Assembly: GCA_965178125.1 (NCBI GenBank)
Contig: OZ237744.1
Coordinates: forward strand, 1,054,001 to 1,118,000
From: Bilabrum cf. latius
Taxonomy: Eukaryota > Bigyra: Bicosoecida > Bigyra > Bicosoecida
Length of the DNA: 64,000 nt
Direction: 5' to 3'
In this document: positions 1 through 8,501 of the stretch, in pieces
How the letters are laid out: the number at the start of each line of letters is the position of its first letter
Position numbering within the stretch: position 1 is the stretch's first letter
The notes under the pieces: model-generated
The model's input: only the letters and a program-made list of their open reading frames with translations
Told to the model about the DNA's origin: nothing
Databases searched by the model: none
Position numbers and translations under genes: made by a program

Positions 1-249
1 CAACAGTGGTAGGTGCAACTGTCCTAGTGCCACTTCATTTCACAGGTTCCGGGGTGATAAAGAATAGTGTGGCAGCGAGGGGGGCAGATGCTTGTATTGA
101 CGGCGGCGGCCTGCATGGCCACGTCATGGGTGCCACCTCTCGTCTGACGCCGGCCCACCAGTCGGCGCCTGGTTGCCCAGCGTAGCCTATCCTCTTTTAA
201 CCTCACCTTTACCGGCGCCTTGCCTCGTATTCTCTTTCTTCCCTCGCAG

Positions 250-1512
250 CTCTTGACAGACGTCTTCGACACCCTGGTGGGCCAGCGCGACGAGGATCGG
301 ATCAAGGAGGCCGCCATCGCCGAGACGAGGCGGGTGGTGGAGGCCCTCGTCAAGGTGGGCTGGAAGGCAATCAACAAGAGGGCCAACAAGAGGAGGGCCA
401 CGCTGGGGGAGAGCATCGGGAGCACCCTGGGCACCACCATGCACGACTGGAGCAGTCGCAAGCAGGACATCCGCAAGAAGGTCGAGAGGCACGTCAGGAC
501 AGCCGCAGTGGAGGTGAACAAGCCAATCCTGGGCAACCTTCTGAGCGCCTACCTCATGCCCGTGTACCGCGCGCACAAGGAGTCCGTGCGGATCTACTGG
601 ACCAAGATGTCCGGCATCCTGGACCGGGGCCTCAAGGAGAGGGACCTCCGGGCCCTGTTCGAGGACACGAGGTGGGAGGACGGGTCTCTCTGCAGGGCCC
701 TGTAGATGATCCGAGCACTCACGAGGGGAGAGGTGGGCACGCCGGAGAAGCCAGACCCAGAGCTGGCACTGTGCCTCAGGGACCTGGAGGTGGACCTCCC
801 CGTCCTCCTCGAGATGATGCACGGGGTGTCTTTGTGGGAGACGGAGCGGGTGCTGGTGGCGAGCCTGCAGGAGAGCGTGGCTCGGGCCATATACTCCTTC
901 GTTGACATCGTGGAGCACGCCCCCGAGAAGATGACTCCGGAGGCCTGCTTGCACGAGGCCACTCGTCGTCTGATCGACGACTGCAAGGCCCGTGCCAAGA
1001 GGGACATATAGAAGGTACTGCTCATGATCGTGGGCCCGGCGGTGAGGAGGAGGCTCGTGCAGGTGCCGGCCGTGCAGGAGGTGCTCGCCTCTTCCGCGTA
1101 CAGCGCCACCAGACCGCTTGGAAAAGTGCCTCTGGGGCCCGGGGCGGGGATGGATCATGGCTCGGCGGCCAAAGGCGCGGCGAGCGGGGGCGCATCCTCC
1201 TCCTCGTCCGGCGCAGCGTCGGGCTCAGGATCCGGGTCGGACATCGGCAGCAGTGTCCCCGCGCCCGGGGCCGAAACGCCCATGGGCCAGCTGAAGCCCG
1301 GGGGCAGCACTGCCACTGTGGAGCGCGAGCTCAAGGCGCGCATGTACGAGGTGGGCGTGGCGGTGAGCGAAGGCTTCGTGGACGCGGACTGGCTGCTGGA
1401 CGAGGTGATCGAAGAGGACGTGATGGCGGTGCTGCGGGCGGGGACGAACGAGACGATTGACTTGATGCTGAGCCGGCTGAGCAAGCTGCCGGGCAAGCTG
1501 GGCTTCCTGTGA
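250..1512 (+). CDS. Unrecognised alpha-helical protein, 3' part (5' end outside or spliced)
   Basis: An open frame begins after a convincing 3' splice site (pyrimidine-rich tract ending CGCAG at 249) and runs to TGA at 1510. It crosses two in-frame TAG codons (703 and 1009), here read as glutamine; the three standard-code ORFs lie in one frame. The product is rich in Arg, Lys, Glu and Leu and looks helical through the first ~270 residues. It then passes a Ser/Gly/Ala low-complexity stretch (about 1150-1320) and ends in a shorter helical segment. I do not recognise a family; the charged helical pattern is loosely like Niban-type proteins, but that is a weak impression. An earlier exon may lie at about 46-150, after a TTCACAG acceptor, giving a short Gly-rich open stretch. 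It converges on the SmF gene with under 100 bp between them. Confidence 0.6.
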
Positions 1513-1593
1513 GGGGGGGGAGTGAGGCGCGAGCTTGCTCGTATGGCTTTCCGCGCACATTCAAGGGAGTGTTGTCACTTGCAATCGCGCATA

Positions 1594-2128
1594 TTATGAC
1601 CCAGATCCATCTTCCATAGCTGCAGATCCTGCACTTGCTGCTGCCCCTTCCCCAGCGTCGGTTGCCTTGGCTTCACCTGCTGCTGCTGCTGGACCCTCCG
1701 TCTCGGCGTGCGTCGGAGCCTATCGTACGTAGAGCACGTTGTTGCATCGGATCAGCAGCTCTCCTAGCTTTCCCGCAAATTCACCGTCCAAAAATTCCTC
1801 GGCTTCCTGGAGCTACACGTTCATGTAGCTATCGAACGATGCTAGCTTGCCTGCGAGGCATCGAAAAGGACTAGCTGTCGATCACTCCCAAAGTAGGCAT
1901 AAAGTGGCGCAAGCGGCAGTAAAACGGTTGATCGCGGTGATTCTCACCTCGATACTCGGTACCCCATTTCAATTTCACGGCCACATTCTTGCCTACCAGG
2001 CCAGTTAGGAACGGCTTGGGGTTCACGATCATCTACGAAGCAGTAAGTAATGCGAGGGAATGCAATGACGTGGTCAGGAAGAGTGCAATCAAGGAAACCA
2101 ACAGCAAGGATGCACTTACTGTCGCCAT
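1594..2128 (-). CDS. SNRPF: Small nuclear ribonucleoprotein F (SmF), three exons
   Basis: SmF is one of the seven Sm proteins that form the ring on spliceosomal snRNAs. Exon 1 (2128-2120) encodes only Met-Ala-Thr. Exon 2 (2032-1948) encodes [20 protein letters not shown] and the start of the Sm1 motif. Exon 3 (1850-1594) carries the rest of Sm1 and Sm2, including [12 protein letters not shown]. Introns are 2033-2119 and 1851-1947 (87 and 97 bp), both GT-AG. Two TAG codons are in frame: 1813-1815, exactly where SmF proteins have Gln in the YMNxQL motif, and 1720-1722 just after LYVR. An Ala-rich tail ends at TAA (1594-1596); an in-frame TGA follows 11 codons later at 1561. Length is 116 aa versus about 86 in human because of the tail. 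Without TAG as sense the Sm fold would be cut in half. Confidence 0.92.
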
Positions 2129-2276
2129 GGTAGAGCTCTCTCAACAAAAAGTGGCCTTGCTGGCTGCCGAGCAGCCTTGCGCTACAGTGCGGTAAATTTG
2201 GCAATGGGCAGAGTTGCATCACAATCACACGACAATGAAGAGATAGGATGGGCGTTTACCGATATAGATTAGACCT
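2129..2276. promoter_or_regulatory. 148-bp divergent intergenic region between SmF and RRP46
   Basis: The start codons of SmF (minus) and RRP46 (plus) face away from each other with only 148 bp between them, so both promoters must lie here or inside transcribed sequence. I see no TATA box or strong shared motif. Bidirectional promoter activity is inferred from spacing alone. Confidence 0.4.
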
Positions 2277-3543
2277 ATGAAGGCATAGCTCGGTGTTCTA
2301 GCGCGGGCAGACGGGTCTGCTCGATTCTAGTAGGGTGAGCACAGCTCAACTTTTGCTTGAAGGTACACGACGGGATCGGTATCACTCCATCGTCGCACTA
2401 CGCTCCAAAAGTCCCTACGCAGGTGATACTTCTATACTAGTAGGTATTCATGGTCCAGCTCCGCCGAAGCTGTCGAGGCTTGACGATGCTATTCGAATGT
2501 CCGTAGACGTATCGGTACGACCTGCAACTGGCCGGCCTAGCGTGGAAGACAAGACTCTTGAGGCCTACCTCATTGATGTAATCAGAGCAACCGTATTGTT
2601 GACAGAATATCCGCGGACCTAGCTAACTGTCGTGGTGCAGACGCTCTGCGACGATGGCTCGATACTCGCTGCTTCGATCTGCGCCGTAGGGCTGGCCCTA
2701 GCTGATGCAGGGGTGCAAATGCGTGGCATGCTGACGGCGTCAACGGTAGGAATTCTACCTCAGCACGCTTCAGACACCAGTTTGCCTTCATCCTCTGCAG
2801 CGGGATCGGGATCGCAGGGTAAGTTGGCAGAGGCGAGCGAGGAGCACCTGTCCCACGACGTGACAGCAGAGGAGAGCATGGCCTGCAGGGCAGCGTGCAC
2901 CGTCGCGTTCATCACAGGAACGACTGGAACCGACTTGCACTCCGTGCTCATGGACCTTAGCGGCACTTGTTCCCCGGATGAGATGGATCAGATGGACGAC
3001 GAGTTGCAGCGGGGTGCATCCACGGCCCTGTCCTTCCTGCAGGAAGCAGTAAGGGTCTGGGCGAGCACGCAGATGCTCGTGCAGGTGCCCACGATGGGAG
3101 AAGTTACCAAGCTGAGGATAAAAATCCAGGAGGGGGCAAGGGGAGCAGGGCAGGAGGACGACCTTCCCACCAGAGTTAAGCTGGAGCACTCGGCATCTCG
3201 GTCGACTGACTCTGCTACTGCCATTGCCAGTAGCAGCGGCGCAATCGCAGGCTCGGGTGCAGCCCCCATAGAGTCGGGGGACGGGTCCATCGCTGTGACG
3301 AGTGGGGCAGTCTCAGCAGAGATGGGAGCCATCGCAGGTGGGGCAAGTGTAGGGGCCAAGAAGAAGACGAGTGGGGCAGTCTCAGCAGAGGTGGGAGCCA
3401 TCGCAGGTGGGGCAAGTGTAGGGGCCAAGAAGAAGACGAGTGGGGCAGTCTCAGCAGAGATGGGAGCCATCGCAGGTGGGGCAAGTGTAGGGGCCAAGAA
3501 GAAGAAAAAGAGGAGAAAGAGAAAGTCCAAGCCTACTAGCTGA
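2277..3543 (+). CDS. RRP46: Exosome subunit RRP46 (RNase PH fold), with repetitive Lys-rich C-terminal extension
   Basis: RRP46/EXOSC5 is one of six RNase PH-like subunits in the exosome ring. Exon 1 (2277-2334) encodes a start resembling the family motif RxDGSAxFxQG. Exon 2 (2423-3543) continues with DTSILVGIHGP. The intron is 2335-2422 (88 bp, GTGAGC...GCAG). TAG codons occur at 2286, 2328, 2331 and 2620. The one at 2331 falls on the conserved Gln before GDTS, and the one at 2620 follows YPRT, where RRP41-type relatives carry Gln. LCDDGSILAASICAVGLALADAG matches the family core, split here as two motifs, LCDDGSILAA and ALADAG. After the fold, three 23-residue repeats precede a KKKKKRRKRKSK tail that may be a nuclear or nucleolar signal. 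The product is 392 aa, longer than the ~235 aa typical of the family. Stop is TGA. Confidence 0.92.
3301..3507 (+). repeat. Three tandem 69-bp repeats in the RRP46 C-terminal extension
   Basis: Units begin at about 3301, 3370 and 3439 and are nearly identical; the middle copy has GTG where the outer two have ATG. Each encodes 23 residues, with the core SGAVSAEMGAIAGGASVGAK followed by two lysines and Thr. The 69-bp period keeps the frame, so copy number can change without frameshift. Confidence 0.95.
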
Positions 3544-3739
3544 GTTGTTATGCGTTGCATTCATTACCAGACATGGTAGGTCAATCATGGAATCTGTTTC
3601 ACCTGAGCAATTCAGCCCATCCCGGGGATCACTTCCCCACCCTCCTCCTCTTCACCACGTCCCCTCTCGCCACCCGGGCCAGCACCGAGATGGCGTACCC
3701 TGCAACATGCACCACGTCCCCGCTGCCAGCGTCTCTCAG

Positions 3740-6700
3740 TCACTTCAAGGGATCCACTCCACCGGCATCCACAACTGCCTGCGCAAATGCACTGGATCTA
3801 ATAGCGATGGTCTGCAGCGCATTTGCAGCATATTCAGCCTCCTTGCCCTTGCTGGATCCCAGCAGACCCACAAGCCCCGCCAATGCACCTGCATCCACCA
3901 CACACTGCTTCATATCATCAGACCCTTCAGCCACATTACACAACGCCCCAGCCGCCCATTCAGCTTCCTCGCCCTTGCTGGATCCCAGCAGACCCACAAG
4001 CCCCGCCAATGCACCTGCATCCACCACACACTGCTTCATATCATCAGACCCTGCAGCCACCCTACGCAACGTCGCAGCCGCGCACTCAGCCTCCTCGCCC
4101 TTGCTGGATCCCAGCAGACCCACAAGCCCCGCCAATGCACCTGCATCCACCACTGCCTGCTTCGTACCATCAGACCCTGCAGCCACATTCCACAGTGCCC
4201 TAGCCGCGCACTCAGCCTTCTCGCCCTTGCTGGATCCGAGCAGACCCACAAGCCCCGCCAATGCGCCTGCATCCAACACACACTGCTTCATATCATCAGA
4301 CCCTGCAGCCACATTCTCAAATGCCAAAGCCGCCAATTCAGCCTCCATGCCCTTGCTGGATCCTAGCAGCCTCACCAGTCCAGGCAATGCACCTGCATCC
4401 ACCACACACTGCTTCGTACCATCAGATCCTGCAGCCACTTTGTACAACGTCGCAGCCGCGCACTCAGCCTCCCTACCCTTGCTGGACCCCAGCAGACCCA
4501 CAAGCCCCGCCAATGCACCTGCATCCACCACACACTGCTTCATACCATCAGACCCACGAGCCACATTCCACAGTGCAACAGCTGCGCACTCAGCCTCCTC
4601 GCCCTTGCTGGATCCTAGCAGACCCACAAGCCCCGCCAATGCACCTGCATCCACCACACACTGCCGCATACCATCAGACCCTTCAGCCACACTTGACAGT
4701 GTCCCGGCTGCACACTCAGCCTCCTCGCCCTTGCTGGATCCCAGCAGACCCACAAGCCCCGCCAATGCACCTGCATCTACCACACACTGCTTCCTACCAT
4801 CAGATCCTTCAGCCACATTCCAGAGAGCCGCAACCGCGCACTCAGCCTCCTCGCCCTTGCTGGATCCCAGCAGACCCACAAGCCCCGCCAATGCACCTGC
4901 ATCCACCACACACTGCTTCATACCATCAGACCCTTCAGCCACATTACGCAACGCCCCAGCCGCGCACTCAGCCTCCTCGCCCTTGCTGGATCCCAGCAGA
5001 CCCACAAGCCCACCCAATGCACCTGCATCCACCACACACTGCTTCATATCATCAGACCCTTCAGCCACATTACACAACGCCCCAGCCGCCCATTCAGCCT
5101 CCTCGCCCTTGCTGGATCCCAGCAGACCCACAAGCCCCGCCAATGCACCTGCATCCACCACACACTGCTTCATATCATCAGACCCTGCAGCCACCCTACG
5201 CAACGTCGCAGCCGCGCACTCAGCCTCCTCGCCCTTGCTGGATTCCAGCAGACCCACAAGCCCCGCCAATGCACCTGCATCCACCACTGCCTGCTTCGTA
5301 CCATCAGACCCTGCAGCCACATTCCACAGTGCCCTAGCCGCGCACTCAGCCTTCTCGCCCTTGCTGGATCCGAGCAGACCCACAAGCCCCGCCAATGCGC
5401 CTGCATCCAACACACACTGCTTCATATCATCAGACCCTGCAGCCACATTCTCAAATGCCAAAGCCGCCAACTCAGCCTCCATGCCCTTGCTGGATCCTAG
5501 CAGCCTCACCAGTTCAGGCAATGCACCTGCATCCACCACACACTGCTTCGTACCATCAGATCCTGCAGCCACTTTGTACAACGTCGCAGCCGCGCACTCA
5601 GCCTCCCTACCCTTGCTGGACCCCAGCAGACCCACAAGCCCCGCCAATGCACCTGCATCCACCACACACTGCTTCATACCATCAGACCCACGAGCCACAT
5701 TCCACAGTGCAACAGCTGCGCACTCAGCCTCTTCACCCTTGCTGGATCCCAGCAGACCCACAAGCCCCGCCAATGCACCTGCATCCACCACACACTGCCG
5801 CATACCATCAGACCCTTCAGCCACACTTGACAGTGTCCCGGCTGCACACTCAGCCTCCTCGCCCTTGCTGGATCCCAGCAGACCCACAAGCCCCGCCAAT
5901 GCACCTGCATCCACCACACACTGCACCATAGCATCAGATCCTGCAGCCAAGTTACGCAGTGCCCTAGCCGCGCACTCAGCCTCCTCGCCCTTGCTGGATC
6001 CCAGCAGACCCACAAGCCCACCCAATGCACCTGCATCCAACACACACTGCTTCATACCATCAGTACCTGCCGCCACATTCCATAGTGCCCCAGCCGCGCA
6101 CTCAGCCTCCTCGCCCTTGCCGGATCCTAGCAGACCCACAAGCCCACCCAATGCACCTGCATCCAACACACACTGCACCACACCATCAGACCCATAAGCC
6201 ACATTCCACAGTGCCCCGGCTGCGCACTCAGCCTCCTCGCCCTTGCTGGATCCCAGCAGACCCACAAGCCCCGCCAATGCACCTGCATCCACCACACACT
6301 GCTCCATACCATCAGACCCTGCAGCCACATTACGCAACGCCCCAGCCGCGCACTCAGCCTCCCTGCCCTTGCTGGATCCTAGCAGACCCACCAGTCCAGG
6401 CAATGCGCTCGCTTCCACAAACGTCGTCCGAGAGCTGCTGCACTCGTTGCATAACTCGCGAATCACGAATGCCGCCACTTCTGCGCTCGAATCAGCATCA
6501 TTGCATGCTTGCAGGCTTTGTACGATTCTAGTGACTACGCCGGCGCTCTGCAATACATTGTCCCTTACTCTTCCACGTATGTCTTCCATCAGTGCCTGCG
6601 CTCTTGACGGCAACATCACCGCTCCATCAAAGCCAGACGTCACCCGCAGCTGCCACAGCACCCGATGCACCCCATCCCAGCTCCCCCTCACCACCAGCCC

Positions 6701-8284
6701 ATCCACCACTGCCCTCACCCTGCTCACGGCTGCATCACACCCTACGCCTCCCGCCACCAATGCAGGCAGCCACTCACTGATATCGGAATCGACAGCATCT
6801 CCGGCACCATCTCGACCATTCGATCCAAGCAAACGGACCGCTTCCCCGACAGCCATCCTGTCCACAGGACGAACGCAAAGCAGGCTCTGCACCATGCTCA
6901 CATACCACGAGGGACGCTTCGATAGCTAGTCATGACCTGCCATTGGAGTCTCGCAGGCATCCAATGCAGCTGCCAGCTCGCAAGGCCTAGTCTGACTCCC
7001 GTCCTGCACACCAGATGGATACGAGTCTCCGAACGGGTGCTGCCCTCCCGTGGCCAGCTCGTGCAGCAGCACACCAAGCTCCCACGACGCCTGCTTGCCG
7101 AATGGCACGCATGCATCCATGTCTCCCGCCGCCCCCTTGTTCCACCCATCCAGCACCTCAGGGGCCAGGTGGGCCTGGTTGCCGCCCAGCCCGTCACCGC
7201 CATGCACCAGGTAGCGGTACGTGACTCGATCCAGAGCCTCCACTGCGGCTGATTCAGAAGAGCTGGCAGGACCATGGTGTGCCGCTGCAGGACCAGGCAC
7301 AGGTGGATGGGATGGAGAGGAGCCCGAGGCAGACGATGATGAAGAGGAGGAGAAAGAGTACGAGGAGGATGAGGAGGACGATGGCGGTGCTGCGCCAGTC
7401 ACAGCAGTAGCAGCAGCAGCAGACCCTGCTGCATCCACGTACACACGCAAGCAGCACCCGAGGTCGATCAGCACCGCACGCCCCACCCCCTTTGGACCAC
7501 CCCTTGAGTCCCACATCACGTTGTCCAGCTTCAGGTCACGGTGCACCACCCCGTGCTGCAGCAGGTGATGCACCCCCTCCGCGATGTCCCTCGACAGCTG
7601 CACAAGCACTTCGTCAGACAGAGACCCAGGATCGTCCCCCTCCACGATCTCCAGGTGATCGCACATGCGCCTCTGCAGCAGCTCCATGCCCACCATCTGC
7701 GCCTTGCGCGGGTGCAAAGGAGCGGGTCCATCAGCAGCCAGCACCTCCTCGTCCTCGTCATGATCGCCGTCATCGACGCACACCAGTGCAGGATTCGGCA
7801 GCATCTTCACCATCCACACGGGCGGCTTATGCACGCACTCGAACACCACCCGAGCCAGATTGCGGTGCTCGGGCAGTCGAGCGAGCACGTCGAACTCCTT
7901 CTGCGTCTCGTTGGTCTCCAGCCGGGACGTGGATAGACCCCAGTTGAACACGGCCTTCACAGCAATGTAATCATACTTGCGTCTGGAAGCTGCAGTACTG
8001 GCGCTACTGCTGCTGCTGCTAACGCTGCTGCTGCCGCTACCTCTCGGGAGCGTGACGCGAAACACTGCTCCGTGTCCGCCGTGACCGAGCAAGACAGTGC
8101 CCGATTTGGGCTTCTTGCATAGCCCCAGCAGCGGCTTGGCGAACATGCGTCTCTGAGCCTGAGTACCAGCCCTGGTCATGCGGTAAGCCTCTACGACACT
8201 TGCTGGCAGGGCGGGCAGGGGAATCGAAAGAGCATCAATGCAGCGGTTCGGTTCTGGATCGGGAGCGCTCCCTGAAGCAGCCAT
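3740..8284 (-). CDS. PINK1-like protein kinase fused to a 21-unit armadillo-repeat array
   Basis: One frame runs from ATG (8284) to TGA (3740), interrupted only by TAG at 6926-6928. The N-terminal kinase has a glycine loop (GHGGHGAVF), the lysine in IAVKAVF, catalytic VHRDLKLDN, a DFG variant (LIDLGCC) and HLAPEV. DLGCC plus GGNxxxxAPE resemble PINK1, whose motifs are ADFGCC and GGNGCLMAPE. A Ser-rich insertion of about 70 residues lies between DLG and APE. The TAG falls inside the kinase fold: the last helix with the conserved Arg (SLLCVRPVDRMAVGEAVRLL) comes after it. Then come 21 near-identical 42-residue ARM repeats of the form AGALAGLVGLLGSSKG. PINK1 itself lacks ARM repeats and no targeting peptide is obvious, so mitochondrial function should not be assumed. 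About 1,514 aa. Confidence 0.85.
3760..6400 (-). repeat. Tandem array of 126-bp armadillo repeat units with an internal 9-unit shift duplication
   Basis: I count 21 units of 126 bp (42 codons) carrying the LVGLLGSSKG signature. Units 5-11 and 14-20, counted from the N-terminus, show the same order of variants (TLSSVAEG, ALWNVARG, TLYKVAAG, AFENVAAG, ALWNVAAG, TLRRVAAG, ALCNVAEG). They lie 1,134 bp apart, i.e. nine units; for example the sequence near 3907 reappears near 5041. This indicates a block duplication by unequal exchange on top of general homogenisation. Confidence 0.93.
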
Positions 8285-8501
8285 GGTATTGACTCGCTCG
8301 CAAGCACGCGACACCGTATTGATGCAAACGCGTGAACGATCGCGGCTTGACAAATCGCACACAGATCCTGAGAAAACGAGAAATTGATGGATGAGGAGTG
8401 ATTGTCGAGTTTTCTTGCTTCATCTTCCAACACGTAACCCAGGCAGCAATGCAGCAGCTGCAACCCAAGCTGCCTTTTCCGTCCCCCATCACCTCACCAA
8501 C

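Noticed and set aside
3555-6197. 880-aa plus-strand repetitive ORF
   Set aside because: It is the reverse strand of the ARM-repeat array; the minus frame encodes recognisable armadillo repeats.
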